Shown here: positions 26,430-35,401 of the stretch, piece by piece
How positions within the stretch are numbered: position 1 is the first letter of the stretch
Layout of the letters: each line of letters starts with the position of its first letter
NCBI GenBank assembly: GCA_018823835.1
Contig: JAHJHT010000002.1
Span: 372,001 to 436,000, forward strand
Length of the DNA: 64,000 nucleotides
Direction: 5' to 3'
Origin: Alphaproteobacteria bacterium
GTDB lineage: Bacteria > Pseudomonadota > Alphaproteobacteria > Rhizobiales > Rhizobiaceae
The notes under the pieces: model-generated
What the model saw: only the letters and a program-made list of their open reading frames with translations
Databases searched by the model: none
What the model was told of the DNA's origin: nothing
Translations under genes and position numbers: made by a program

Positions 26430-27284
26430 ATGTCCCGAAGAACCGCTTTCCTAGAAAACCTGCATCATGTTCCGGCTGACGGCTGGACCCGCAGCGCGTT
26501 CAGCATCCCGCGTGCCGGCAAAGTAGCGGCAGCCGCCGACTACCGGATCGCGCGCATCGCTCATGGCGGCCAGGATGTACTTTATTGCGTTTCCGGATCG
26601 GGCTTTGTCGAAACCGATGGCGTGCGCCACGAAGTGCATCCGGGGCAGCTCGTCTGGATTGCCAACGAGCTGCCCCATGCCCATTCGGCCAATCCGGCCC
26701 AGCCCTGGACGTTGCTCTGGTTTCGCTTCGACGGGCCGGATCCGGCCTGGCTGCGCGCGCAGATATTCGGCGATCGCAGCACGCGTTTGGTGATCACAGA
26801 AGGTCCGCTGCTGATTGACTGGTTCGAACGGTTGTTCACGGCGATGCGCCAGCGCGAGTTCGGCCTCGACTTGCGCCTGAACCTGCTCGCCGGGGAATTC
26901 TTCTCGCTGGTCGGCAAGACCATGACGGGGCAGTCGGACGGCGCCATGCCGGCGAGACTGGCGCACACCATTGCAGGCGTGCGCAGCGATCTGTCCAAAG
27001 CCTGGACCGCACAGGAGATATCGCAACTGTCTGGATTCGGCGCAGCTCATATGCGCCGGCTCTTCCGAAAACACCTGAGGACGAGCCCGCGGCAATGGCT
27101 GACGCGCGAGCGTGTCGTACGGGCGCAATCATTGATGCTGCGTAACGATGCCTCACTCGGCCAGATTGCTGCCGCCTGCGGCTTCTGCGACGTCTACCAC
27201 TTCAGCCGCGAATTCAAGCGGATCACCGGCGTGCCGCCGGGGACGTGGCGGCGCGGCGAGCTCTGGAATGCCGACGCTCCCTGA
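26430..27284 (+). CDS. AraC family transcriptional regulator
   Basis: A 284-residue regulator with an N-terminal cupin-type sensing domain (VLYCVSGSGFVETDGVRHEV, VWIANELPHAHSA, about residues 45-110) and a C-terminal double helix-turn-helix (AQEISQLSGFGAAHMRRLFR and AAACGFCDVYHFSREFKRITG, about 190-275). It is divergent from the PhyH-RbsCBA-RbsKD-PanB-like operon with 137 bases between starts, so it is the likely activator of that operon in response to its sugar or related ligand. The start at ATG 26430 has no strong binding site; an ATG at 26379 is possible. Confidence 0.88.
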   Translation: MSRRTAFLENLHHVPADGWTRSAFSIPRAGKVAAAADYRIARIAHGGQDVLYCVSGSGFVETDGVRHEVHPGQLVWIANELPHAHSANPAQPWTLLWFRFDGPDPAWLRAQIFGDRSTRLVITEGPLLIDWFERLFTAMRQREFGLDLRLNLLAGEFFSLVGKTMTGQSDGAMPARLAHTIAGVRSDLSKAWTAQEISQLSGFGAAHMRRLFRKHLRTSPRQWLTRERVVRAQSLMLRNDASLGQIAAACGFCDVYHFSREFKRITGVPPGTWRRGELWNADAP

Positions 27285-27290
27285 GGGCTA

Positions 27291-28532
27291 TTACCGGACG
27301 AAGCTCTCGATGCCGGCGGCGACGTCAAGGAGCACCCGGGCGCCGGCGGCGACATGCGCGGGTTCCGCCCACTCGGTCTCGCTGTGGCTGATACCGTCGC
27401 GGCAGGGGATGAAGATCATGGCGCTCGGGCACACGCCGGCCATCTGAAGCGCATCATGTCCGGCGTAGGACAGTACCGGCATAGCAGGAATGGCGCGCGC
27501 CGCCGCCGCGGCTCCCAGCATGATCCTCAGCCCTTCGTCGAACGGTGTCGATGCGGTCGACACAAGTGGCTTCACCTCGACTTTGCAAGGCGCTGCCTCC
27601 CGTGCACAGATCTCCTGCACCAATTGTGCGCAAGCCTGGAGCGTCGTCGTCTCCGGGTGACGAAGATCGATGCGGAAGCGCACGGCGTCGACGACGACTG
27701 ACGGCGCGTTCGGCTCGACGTCGACGCGCCCGATGGTGAATTTCACCAGGTCGTCGTAACCGCCGATGCCGGCGTAGAGCGCCGCGGCGATGCGTGCGAA
27801 GGCGGCAACAGCGTCTCTGCGCCGGTCCATCGCCAGGGTGCCCGCATGCCCCTTCTCTCCGCCAATGACGATCTCCCAGGTCTTCTTGCCCTGGATGGCG
27901 GTTACGATCCCGACGGCCTTGCCGGCCTGTTCCAGCAGGACATGCTGCTCGATATGCGGCTCCACATAGGCGAGCAGCGCAAATCCGGGATCGCGGACCG
28001 GCAGCTCGGGAAATGCGGAAAGCAGCCGGTCGATCTCGGCGCCGGCCGAAATCCCCCTCGTGTCGACGGCAGCGCGGATCTCTTCCAGCGGACGAAAACC
28101 GGCAAACACGTTCGATCCCATCATGCCCGGCGCGAAGCGCGAGCCTTCCTCGTTCATCCAGGCGACGACGACAAGATCGCGTTCGGGCGTTGCGCCCTGT
28201 CCGGCAATCACCGTTGCCGCCTCAAGCGCGGCCAGCACGCCGAAAGCGCCGTCGAACCTGCCGCCGGTCGGCTGCGTGTCGAGATGACTGCCGATCATCA
28301 GCGGCGGCAGCTTCCGGTCGCGGCCCGGCAGGGTAAGGAACAGGTTAGCGGCGCGGTCGGCCGACGCTTCAAGGCCCGCCTCTGCCGCCCAGCCGATCAC
28401 CAGCCGCCACGCTTGCGCCTCGCCATCCGTCAGCGCCTGGCGGTCGACGCCGCCGCCGGGCGTCGCGCCGATCCCGGCGAGTTGCATCAGCCGCGTCCAC
28501 AGTCGTTCTTCGTCGATGTCCAGTACCGTCAT
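27291..28532 (-). CDS. Zn-dependent hydantoinase/carbamoylase-family amidase
   Basis: An M20-type metal-dependent amidohydrolase of 413 residues, the group containing N-carbamoyl-L-amino acid hydrolase, beta-ureidopropionase and allantoate amidohydrolase. Metal-binding blocks are visible: GSHLDTQPTGGRFDGAFGVLAAL (His and Asp, near 80), MNEEGSRFAPGMMGS (Glu-Glu, near 125), and LLAYVEPHIEQ (His, near 185). It ends with the late block YAGHDALQMAGVCPSAMIF. It is the last gene of the long block running down from 43.7 kb, so it may release ammonia and carbon dioxide from a ureido intermediate. Confidence 0.88.
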   Translation of the reverse strand: MTVLDIDEERLWTRLMQLAGIGATPGGGVDRQALTDGEAQAWRLVIGWAAEAGLEASADRAANLFLTLPGRDRKLPPLMIGSHLDTQPTGGRFDGAFGVLAALEAATVIAGQGATPERDLVVVAWMNEEGSRFAPGMMGSNVFAGFRPLEEIRAAVDTRGISAGAEIDRLLSAFPELPVRDPGFALLAYVEPHIEQHVLLEQAGKAVGIVTAIQGKKTWEIVIGGEKGHAGTLAMDRRRDAVAAFARIAAALYAGIGGYDDLVKFTIGRVDVEPNAPSVVVDAVRFRIDLRHPETTTLQACAQLVQEICAREAAPCKVEVKPLVSTASTPFDEGLRIMLGAAAAARAIPAMPVLSYAGHDALQMAGVCPSAMIFIPCRDGISHSETEWAEPAHVAAGARVLLDVAAGIESFVR

Positions 28533-28543
28533 CGGCTCGCCGC

Positions 28544-29422
28544 CTAGCTGGTGCGCATGATCTGTCCGGGCATTGCGCGTGGGTCCCGTTTTGCCCATCT
28601 ACCGGCTTCTGCCGACGCAAAAAACTCGGCCAGCAGCGCGTTGAACCAGGCCGGCTCCTCGAGGTTGAGCGTGTGGCCGGTCTTGGGAAAGACCGACAGT
28701 CCGCAGGCCGGAATGGTCTTCTTGAGGAAGATGCCCGGCTGCAGGCAATGGTCGTCTTCGTCACCCACCACCACCAGGGTGGGAACCTCCATCGCCTTCA
28801 GTTCCTCCTCGAGGTCGTAGAAGGACGGCCGCCGCGCCTGCACGCCACGCATCGTCATGCCGGCGCCCCTGTCGGAGTGCGTCGCCAGACGATCGGCAAA
28901 TTCCTGCCAGCCGCGCGGATCCTTGTTCTGGAACTGCACGCGGCTGGCGCCGAGTGAATAGACCTTGGAAAACTCGCGGGCGCCCCGCTTCTCGAAATTC
29001 TCTGCGACCTCCAGCGAGACTTTCCGGAAATAGTCCTCGAACTCCTTTTCGCAGCCATAGCCGGCGCCGGCCACCGTCAGCGACAGGGCTCGCTCGGGCA
29101 CGGTCAGCCCGAAATGCACCACCGCGAAGCCGCCCATCGACAAGCCGACGATATGCGCTCGGTCGATTCCCAGCCCGTCGAGCACGGCGACGGCGTCGCT
29201 GACGGCAATCGACTGCGAATAGGCGTCTATCGTATCCGGCACGTCGGACGGCGGATAGCCGCGCGCAGCATAGGAGATGCAGCGGTAGCGGCGCGCAAAG
29301 AAGCGCATCTGCGGCTCCCAGCTTTGGTGATTGCCGCCGAACTCGTGGATGAACAGGATCGGAATGCCGCTGCCCGCCTCCTCGACGTGAAGCTCGATGC
29401 CATCCTTCGTCTTGATCCGCAT
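28544..29422 (-). CDS. Alpha/beta-fold hydrolase
   Basis: A 292-residue hydrolase with the oxyanion-hole stretch FIHEFGGNHQSW (near 25), nucleophile elbow GLSMGGFAV with Ser near residue 95, an acid in VVVGDEDDHCL and the catalytic His in FPKTGHTLNLEEP (near 255). It resembles lactonases and amide hydrolases of ring-cleavage pathways such as enol-lactonase-type enzymes. Flanked by the carbamoylase (11 bases) and the aminotransferase (10 bases), it most likely hydrolyses a pathway intermediate. Confidence 0.85.
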   Translation of the reverse strand: MRIKTKDGIELHVEEAGSGIPILFIHEFGGNHQSWEPQMRFFARRYRCISYAARGYPPSDVPDTIDAYSQSIAVSDAVAVLDGLGIDRAHIVGLSMGGFAVVHFGLTVPERALSLTVAGAGYGCEKEFEDYFRKVSLEVAENFEKRGAREFSKVYSLGASRVQFQNKDPRGWQEFADRLATHSDRGAGMTMRGVQARRPSFYDLEEELKAMEVPTLVVVGDEDDHCLQPGIFLKKTIPACGLSVFPKTGHTLNLEEPAWFNALLAEFFASAEAGRWAKRDPRAMPGQIMRTS

Positions 29423-29432
29423 GACGCTGTCC

Positions 29433-30563
29433 TCAGAATTGCGCTTCGACGTCGTTCAGCGTTCGGGCACGCTCGACCAGTGCCGGCAGCTTGTCGCACA
29501 GGATGTCTGCCCATTCGGTCGGGACCGAGGTGCTGATCTTGATGAATCGGTCGCCGAAACGCTCGGTATGATAGGTGCCCTGCCGGATCATGATGCCCTC
29601 TTCCTTGGCCGCCGCGACGAGCGCCTCGGGGCGGATGTTCACGGCCACCGTCTCGATGACGAGGAAATTGCCGTTCGAGGGATAGACCGCCACGGAAAAG
29701 CCCAGCGTCTCGACCGTATCCTTGATCTTGCGCTGGTTGACGGCGTTGATGCGCCGCACCTCCTTCATCCATTCGTCCTTGACCTTGAGGCCGGCGATTG
29801 CCGCGCGCTGGGCGATGACGCTGCTGCCGAGCACGCCGGTCGACCATGAGGCCATTTCGGCAGCCAGTTCCTCCTTTGCCACCAGGGTGCCGATACGCAG
29901 GCCGGCAAGCCCGAGCCATTTCGAGAAGCTCATGGTGACGATGGTGTTGTCCGTCGAGGCGTTGAGCGCCGGATAGTGGCCGGTCGCAAAATCGCGGTAG
30001 GTACAGTCATGAACCAGCAGCGCGTCGTTGCGCCGGGCGATCTCGGAAAATGCCTCGATCTCGGCCTTGGAATAGCAGATGCCGAGCGGGTTGTTGGGGT
30101 CGACGATGTAGATGATCGCCGTGCGCTCATCGACCGCCTTGTCGAGAGCGTCGGGCGTCAGCTTGTAGTCCGTTGCCGGATCGTAGATCGGAATCTCGAT
30201 GACGTCGGCGCCCTGCTGCCTGGCAAAAAGGCAGGGCCATTTCCAGGTTGGATCGGTTGTCACCAGCGCCGTGCCCGGCCGGCAGCGCGCCCGGCAGATC
30301 GTGGCAAGGGCGGTGACGCCGCCGTCGGTCACCACTGCCTCGACGCCCGGCACGCCCAGATCCGCGACGATCGCCTTGCGCAATGCCTCGAAACCGAGCG
30401 GCGGCGCGTAGGCGTTGAACTCGGCCCTGGCGATCGAGTCGGCCATCGCCTTCGTCACCGCCGGATGGGCGGGGATGTGGTTGGTGTTCTGGCCCATCCA
30501 CAGCAGGCCGTCCGTCGCGAAGAGCGCGTCGAAATACTGGTTTCTCGTGCTGAAATCACTCAT
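29433..30563 (-). CDS. Class I/II pyridoxal-phosphate-dependent aminotransferase
   Basis: A 376-residue aminotransferase. It carries the fold-type I marks NAYAPPLGFEALRKAI (near 48), the conserved VDPNNPLGICYS (Asn near 155), DCTYRDFA (Asp and Tyr contacting the cofactor ring), the PLP-lysine motif SFSKWLGLAGLRIG (Lys near 220), and the C-terminal Arg in RFIKISTS. The substrate is unknown. The start ATG 30563 is preceded by AAGAGATTCAGAG. The enzyme fits moving an amino group from or to an intermediate in the operon's pathway. Confidence 0.87.
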   Translation of the reverse strand: MSDFSTRNQYFDALFATDGLLWMGQNTNHIPAHPAVTKAMADSIARAEFNAYAPPLGFEALRKAIVADLGVPGVEAVVTDGGVTALATICRARCRPGTALVTTDPTWKWPCLFARQQGADVIEIPIYDPATDYKLTPDALDKAVDERTAIIYIVDPNNPLGICYSKAEIEAFSEIARRNDALLVHDCTYRDFATGHYPALNASTDNTIVTMSFSKWLGLAGLRIGTLVAKEELAAEMASWSTGVLGSSVIAQRAAIAGLKVKDEWMKEVRRINAVNQRKIKDTVETLGFSVAVYPSNGNFLVIETVAVNIRPEALVAAAKEEGIMIRQGTYHTERFGDRFIKISTSVPTEWADILCDKLPALVERARTLNDVEAQF

Positions 30564-30586
30564 CTCTGAATCTCTTGATGTCGGGC

Positions 30587-31366
30587 TCAGATGACCGAGC
30601 CGCGGGCGGAAATGCCGCCGTCGATGGTGACCACCGTGCCGGTGATGTAGGCCGCGCGCGGCGACGACAGGAAGGCGCAAAGGTCGGCGACCTCTTCGGA
30701 CGTCGCGGGCCGCTTGCCGGGATACTTGTCGAACAACTCCTCCCAGCGGCCTTCGTCGCCGAGCATGTCTATTGCCTTGCGCTTCATGATCTTCAGCATC
30801 CGGTCGGTGGCCACCGGCCCCGGATTCACGCCGACCACGCGCACCCCCTCGTTAAGGCTGGCGCCCCCGAGTGCCTTGGTGAACGACATCAGAGCGGCAT
30901 TGCCGGTGCTGCCCGCAATGTAGCTGGCATCCCAGTTCTCGCCGGAATTGCCGATGACGTTGAGGATCACGCCATCCTTGCCCTTCATCTTGGTGTAGAA
31001 AGCGCGCGCCAGCGTGATGTAGCCGAATACCTTGAGATCGAAGCCCTTGCGCCAGGAGACGTCGTCGACGATCTCCAGCGAACCGGCAGGAATGTCGCCG
31101 GCATTGTTGATCAGGATGTCGATGTCGCCGACATCGGCGGCCAGCTTCTCCATCGCCTTGGTGCTCGACAAGTCGAGCGGATGAACCGTGACCTTGACCT
31201 TGTGGGCAGCCTTGATCTCGGCCTTGGCGGCCAGCATGGCCTCGCCGTTGCGCGCGGCGAGATGCAGGTTGCACCCTTCGCGCGCGAAAACCTGCGCAAT
31301 GGCCAGCCCGATCCCTTTCGAGGCACCGGTAATCAGTGCCGTTTTTCCCGTAAGATCCAGATTCAT
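30587..31366 (-). CDS. SDR-family protein lacking the canonical YxxxK pair
   Basis: A 259-residue Rossmann-fold protein with a standard nucleotide turn GASKGIGLA (residues 14-22), LDLSS (adenine contact), NNAGDIPAG (near 88), and C-terminal GTVVTIDGGISARG. Where the catalytic YxxxK is expected the sequence reads YIAGSTGNAALMSF, and aligning NAAL with the usual KAAL puts Gly at the Tyr place and Asn at the Lys place. A Tyr lies a few residues earlier. This suggests a divergent mechanism or a subfamily with displaced residues. It is in the operon between a nucleoside hydrolase and an aminotransferase. Confidence 0.78.
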   Translation of the reverse strand: MNLDLTGKTALITGASKGIGLAIAQVFAREGCNLHLAARNGEAMLAAKAEIKAAHKVKVTVHPLDLSSTKAMEKLAADVGDIDILINNAGDIPAGSLEIVDDVSWRKGFDLKVFGYITLARAFYTKMKGKDGVILNVIGNSGENWDASYIAGSTGNAALMSFTKALGGASLNEGVRVVGVNPGPVATDRMLKIMKRKAIDMLGDEGRWEELFDKYPGKRPATSEEVADLCAFLSSPRAAYITGTVVTIDGGISARGSVI

Positions 31367-31400
31367 GTCGTTCTCCTGCTGGCAGTTTCAGAATATGAGC

Positions 31401-32363
31401 TCACGCTCCGAGCGCGGCGATCATTCGCTCGGCAAAGCGGTCCGTGTCGGCGCGCCGGATGACACGGCAGTTCGGTTTCGCCGCCGGCCAGAGCTTGTCG
31501 GCCTGCGCCTCCTCAGCGCCGAGCGGAACGCAGACGCTTGAATAGGCGCGGGTGAGTTCGCTCCCCGTCTCCACATCCACGAGGCAGTCGGCGGATTCGA
31601 GGATCAGCGTCTCGTCCATCGCGCATGCGCAGGTCAGCGAATCCGGATGGGTGCTGAGCGGCGACCCGTAGCGGATGCGTGTCCGGTTGAACGGCGCCTG
31701 GCTGACGCGCATGAAGAAGCGCGCCAGCGGCGTGTCCATTGTCTCGATCCTGCGCAGCGCCGCGGCGGGAAGGATCCCCGACTTCATGGTCAGCGTCCAG
31801 GTCGACAGGGTTACGTTGAAGCCGGCGTTGATGACCATCTTTGCCGCTTCGGGATCGACGTAGAAGTTGAACTCGGAAGCCGGCGTCGTGTTGCCGATCG
31901 CATTGTCGGTGCCGCCCATGATCCACAGGTTGCGAACCGCCTTGGCGATGCGCGGCTCCTTGGCGTAGGCGGTTGCGATATTGGTGAGCGGCGCCTGCGC
32001 GACGATGTCGATCTCGCCCGGATTGGCCATCACCAGATCGATGATCGCATCGACCGCATGCCTGGCGTCGGGACGCTGCGCGGACTTCGGGAAGTTGGCG
32101 TCGCTCATCCCGTCCATGCCGAAGAACTCGGTGGCATCGACCGGCTTGCGCAGAAGCGGCAGCGGGCAGCCCGGATGCACAGGCACCTGGCCGGCATGCC
32201 CGGCGATCTCGAGCGTATAGAGGGCATTCTCGATCTGCTGCTCGAAGTCGACATTGCCGTTGCAGATGGTGACGGCCTCGAGCGTGACGCCAGGCATTTT
32301 CAGGGCCAGCAGGATGGAGAAGGCGTCGTCGCCGGCCGTATCGGTATCTATGATCAGTCGCAT
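31401..32363 (-). CDS. Nucleoside hydrolase (inosine-uridine preferring type)
   Basis: Cleaves the N-glycosidic bond of a ribonucleoside. The 320-residue product has the family signature DTDTAGDDAF near residue 5 (usual DTDPGxDDA; the Pro-Gly is Thr-Ala here), NGNVDFEQQIENALY, and NTTPASEFNFYVDPEAA, the calcium- and ribose-binding loop near 170. The late VETGSELTRAYSS region corresponds to the closing active-site part. It begins one base after the ATPase stop. The TDTAGDD variant keeps all Asp residues that bind calcium, so it should be active. Confidence 0.88.
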   Translation of the reverse strand: MRLIIDTDTAGDDAFSILLALKMPGVTLEAVTICNGNVDFEQQIENALYTLEIAGHAGQVPVHPGCPLPLLRKPVDATEFFGMDGMSDANFPKSAQRPDARHAVDAIIDLVMANPGEIDIVAQAPLTNIATAYAKEPRIAKAVRNLWIMGGTDNAIGNTTPASEFNFYVDPEAAKMVINAGFNVTLSTWTLTMKSGILPAAALRRIETMDTPLARFFMRVSQAPFNRTRIRYGSPLSTHPDSLTCACAMDETLILESADCLVDVETGSELTRAYSSVCVPLGAEEAQADKLWPAAKPNCRVIRRADTDRFAERMIAALGA

Positions 32364-32364
32364 G

Positions 32365-33183
32365 TCAGGTCCGGTTTGCAGGTTCGCTGGATCGGGCAAC
32401 CCATGCTTCCGCGAAGGCTGCGGGTGTCAGGCACGGCGGAAGGCCAAGTTGCTGGGACACGCGCAGGATGTCGGGTGCCTCGACGCTGGCGCCTGCCGTC
32501 AGTTTCGCGTCGAGGAAGAACTCGGCCGGGGGGCGGTCGGCGGAAATCTCCCCGTCGGACAGCGCAATCACGCGGGTGGCGAGGCGGGCCACGAATTCCA
32601 TGTCGTGGCAGACGATGACGACGCAGCAGCCCTTGGCCTGCTCCTCGAGCACGATCCGCTCCAGCAACAGCCGTCCACGCGCGTCAAGGCCACGTTGCGG
32701 CTCGTCAAGTAGCAGCGCCGGCGGCCGGGTCGCTAGCACCGAGGCAAGCGCGACGAAGCGGCGCTTGGCCTGGTCGAGGTCGAGCGGATGCACGGCCGAC
32801 TGATCCGTCAGCCGGGTGCGTTCGAGAGCCTCTCGGACCCGCGTCTCGCGTTCCTCGGCAGTGATCGGCAGGTTGCGTGGTCCGAACATCACTTCGTCGC
32901 GCACGGTTGCGTTGAAGATCTGCTGTTCGGGCGACTGGAACACCGTGCCAATCGACCGCGAGATCAGGTGAACCGGCGTCTCGGCCGTGACGTTGCCGTC
33001 GATCGTGACGGTGCCCCGCGTCGGCTTCAGCAGACCGTTCAGCAGCCGTAGCAGGGTGCTCTTGCCGGCGCCGTTGCGGCCGACCAGGGCAACGATGTCG
33101 CCCGCCGATGCCGAGAAGCTCAGGTCGCGCAGCACTTCGGTGCCCGCAACATAGTGGAAGCCGACGCCTTCAACCTTGAGCAT
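32365..33183 (-). CDS. ECF transporter ATPase subunit (EcfA-type)
   Basis: One of two paired ATPases of an energy-coupling-factor importer. The 272-residue product has Walker A GRNGAGKST (near 36), Q-loop VFQSPEQQIF typical of CbiO/EcfA proteins, LDLDQAKRRFVALASVL as a degenerate signature (usual LSGGQ is lost), Walker B LLLDEPQRGLDARG, and the switch His in VCHDMEF. The weak signature suggests an asymmetric ATPase pair in which the partner gene carries the good one. It overlaps the partner gene's stop by 14 bases. Confidence 0.87.
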   Translation of the reverse strand: MLKVEGVGFHYVAGTEVLRDLSFSASAGDIVALVGRNGAGKSTLLRLLNGLLKPTRGTVTIDGNVTAETPVHLISRSIGTVFQSPEQQIFNATVRDEVMFGPRNLPITAEERETRVREALERTRLTDQSAVHPLDLDQAKRRFVALASVLATRPPALLLDEPQRGLDARGRLLLERIVLEEQAKGCCVVIVCHDMEFVARLATRVIALSDGEISADRPPAEFFLDAKLTAGASVEAPDILRVSQQLGLPPCLTPAAFAEAWVARSSEPANRT

Positions 33184-34027
33184 CGTGAGCCCTCCGTACG
33201 AAATGCTCCACCACGGCGGACGGCGTCATGGGCAGTTTCGCGCTGGTCGGCCAGTGACCGGCGTCGCGAATGAGACCGGCTGCCTCCATCACCGCGGGGA
33301 GACCGAAAATCTCCGCGGTCAGCGGATGGTCAAGGATCTCGTCGGGCGCTCCATCGGCGATGATCCTGCCCTCGTCCAGCAGCACGAAACGCTCGGCGAT
33401 CGCCAGCGCGGGCTTCAGCGCCATGTCGCACAGGATGATGGTGAGATCGCGGGGCAGGAGCGAGATTTGGCCGAGCAGCGCATCGCGCGATTCCGGGTCG
33501 AAATTGCCGGTCGGCTCGTCGAGGACCAGGGCTTCGGGCTGCATGATGAGGGCGGATGCGATCGACAATCGCTGCTGCTCGCCGCCCGACAGCGTGAAGG
33601 GATCGCGATCGAGCAGGTGCCGCATGTTGCACAGGTCGATCACGGTCTCGGCGCGACGCCGGATCTCGTCCGGCTCCAGGCCGAGATTGCCCGGTCCGAA
33701 AACCATCTCATCGAAGACGGTGAAGGCGAAACCCGAGAACTGCTGCATGGGTATCTGGCCGACGAACTGCACCGTCTGGGCGCGCTCGAGCGCGGTCCAG
33801 TCCTGCCACGGCCGGTCCTTGGCATGTACATGGCCTGTAGTGGCTTCCATGCCCGGACGCGGCAACCAGCCGGCGATCCATTGCGCCAGCGTCGTCTTGC
33901 CCGAGCCGTTGCCGCCCATGATGGCGATGCGCTCTCCGCGCTCGATCGAGAGGCTGACGCCGTCGAGTACCCGGGGCGCCTTCGGCCCATAGGAGAAGAC
34001 CAGATTGTCGATATCAATCAGAGCCAT
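33170..34027 (-). CDS. ECF transporter ATPase subunit (second EcfA-type)
   Basis: The other ATPase of the ECF importer, 285 residues. Walker A is GGNGSGKTT (near 38), the Q-loop is FVGQIPMQQFSGFAF, the signature is a full FTLSGGEQQRLSIASAL (near 140) and Walker B is LVLDEPTGNFDPES. The start ATG 34027 lies inside the end of the EcfT gene (10-base overlap); a much longer frame reading upstream to 34699 is only the shadow of that gene. Together with EcfT and EcfS it makes a four-part importer. Confidence 0.88.
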   Translation of the reverse strand: MALIDIDNLVFSYGPKAPRVLDGVSLSIERGERIAIMGGNGSGKTTLAQWIAGWLPRPGMEATTGHVHAKDRPWQDWTALERAQTVQFVGQIPMQQFSGFAFTVFDEMVFGPGNLGLEPDEIRRRAETVIDLCNMRHLLDRDPFTLSGGEQQRLSIASALIMQPEALVLDEPTGNFDPESRDALLGQISLLPRDLTIILCDMALKPALAIAERFVLLDEGRIIADGAPDEILDHPLTAEIFGLPAVMEAAGLIRDAGHWPTSAKLPMTPSAVVEHFVRRAHDAQG

Positions 34028-34809
34028 GCGGCCAGTCCGATCTGAAGTGGCAGCGCGACCAGGAGCGTGCGTCTGAGCCAGCGCTCGTAGGGCCGGTCCT
34101 CGGGCGCATCGAGCACGACACGGAACGGGCGGGCGCGGAATGCACGGCCGTCCAGCACCGAGGCGCGATGGTCGAGGTCGGAAAGCGCCAGCGTGACCAA
34201 TGGAATGAGCAGGGCCGGGAACGCCTTGGCACGGGCGCGCCAGCTGCCGTTGAGATCGAGGCCGCGCGCCTGTTGCGCGTCGCGGATGGCGCGCGCGCGC
34301 GTCGAGAACGGCTCCAGCAGCAGCAGTGGGCTGGAAATGAGATAGGCGATGCCCGGCGGTACGCCGTGGCTGTCGAGCGCCTTCAGCAGGATCGCCGGAT
34401 GCGTCGTTGTGACAAACAGCATCGAGACGGTAAGCAGCGCCGCCACCCTGACCAGAATGCGGCCCATGTAGCCGAGGCCATCGGCGCTCAGCGAAAACAG
34501 TCCGTAGTCGATGGTGTCGGCCCGCTCGATGAGCAGTCCGTGAATGACGAAGAGTGCAATCGCGAAGGGCAGCAGGGTGAACAGGAGCCGGCGGACGAAT
34601 GCCCGACCGGCTCCGGCGATGACCCCGAAGGCCAGGGCGGCGACGAAGATCGCCGCCATGCCCTCCGGGGGCAGCATGAAGGTTGTGGCGGCCAGCCACA
34701 GAAGTCCGACCAGCTTCGTCAACGGGTTCAGCCGATGAATGAAGCTGTCACCGGGCACATAGAGCAGTGACTTTCCGGCATGTGGACCTGGCTGGCCGAT
34801 CATGATCAC
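34018..34809 (-). CDS. ECF transporter transmembrane coupling subunit (EcfT/CbiQ family)
   Basis: Couples the two ATPases to the substrate-binding subunit. The 263-residue product has about five helices (HRLNPLTKLVGLLWLAATTF as the conserved start of the family near residue 24) and the cytoplasmic Ala-Arg-Gly contact motif in RDAQQARGLDL near residue 185. It starts at GTG 34809 overlapping the EcfS stop (GTGA), or at the in-phase ATG 34803. The gene order S-T-A-A is that of a dedicated (group I) ECF importer. Confidence 0.85.
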   Translation of the reverse strand: MIMIGQPGPHAGKSLLYVPGDSFIHRLNPLTKLVGLLWLAATTFMLPPEGMAAIFVAALAFGVIAGAGRAFVRRLLFTLLPFAIALFVIHGLLIERADTIDYGLFSLSADGLGYMGRILVRVAALLTVSMLFVTTTHPAILLKALDSHGVPPGIAYLISSPLLLLEPFSTRARAIRDAQQARGLDLNGSWRARAKAFPALLIPLVTLALSDLDHRASVLDGRAFRARPFRVVLDAPEDRPYERWLRRTLLVALPLQIGLAAWL

Positions 34810-35378
34810 GCATTCGCCTTCTGGTAGAAGGGGAAGCTCGCCGTGAAACGGCCCGGCATGCGGCTGACGATGATCCAGGCGATGACGCAGGTCAGGATCT
34901 TGTCGACCAGATTCGTTGCCAGGTTGGCGATGGCTACGGAGTTGATCAGCTCGGTTCCCACCGCAACCATGTAGGCCGTGGCGAAGTCGGTACCCGCGCC
35001 GGTCACGCCGCCGAACATGTAGACGATGATCGGCACTGCGACGATGGTCGAGATGATGCCGATGACAATGCCCGAGACCACTGTCTTGCCGATCGTGCGG
35101 AACCAGCCGGCCTTTGCAAGGAAGCCGGCGAGGAGGCCAATGACCAGCGAGACCGGGAAGAAGGCCATGGCAACCGGGTCGGATACCAGGCCCCAGATGA
35201 CATTGGTCAGGACGCCTGCCACGGCTCCGGCGATTGGACCTGCAAGGATGGCGACGAGCACCGTGCCGACCGCGTCGACATAGAGCGGCAGTTTGACCCA
35301 GACGGCCAACTGGCCGACGACGATGTTGATGACGATGGCAATCGCCATCAATACAAGTGTGCGCGTATCGAATTTCAT
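34806..35378 (-). CDS. ECF transporter substrate-binding membrane subunit (S component)
   Basis: A 190-residue membrane protein with about six helices (RTLVLMAIAIVINIVVGQLA first; AVGTVLVAILAGPIAGAVAG second), matching the small S components that set ECF substrate choice. The start ATG 35378 follows AGAGAAGGGGAC. I cannot assign a vitamin class from sequence. The adjacent nucleoside hydrolase suggests a nucleoside or nucleobase-like ligand, but this is only contextual. Confidence 0.82.
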   Translation of the reverse strand: MKFDTRTLVLMAIAIVINIVVGQLAVWVKLPLYVDAVGTVLVAILAGPIAGAVAGVLTNVIWGLVSDPVAMAFFPVSLVIGLLAGFLAKAGWFRTIGKTVVSGIVIGIISTIVAVPIIVYMFGGVTGAGTDFATAYMVAVGTELINSVAIANLATNLVDKILTCVIAWIIVSRMPGRFTASFPFYQKANA

Positions 35379-35401
35379 GACAGTCCCCTTCTCTCTCTTG
35401 T

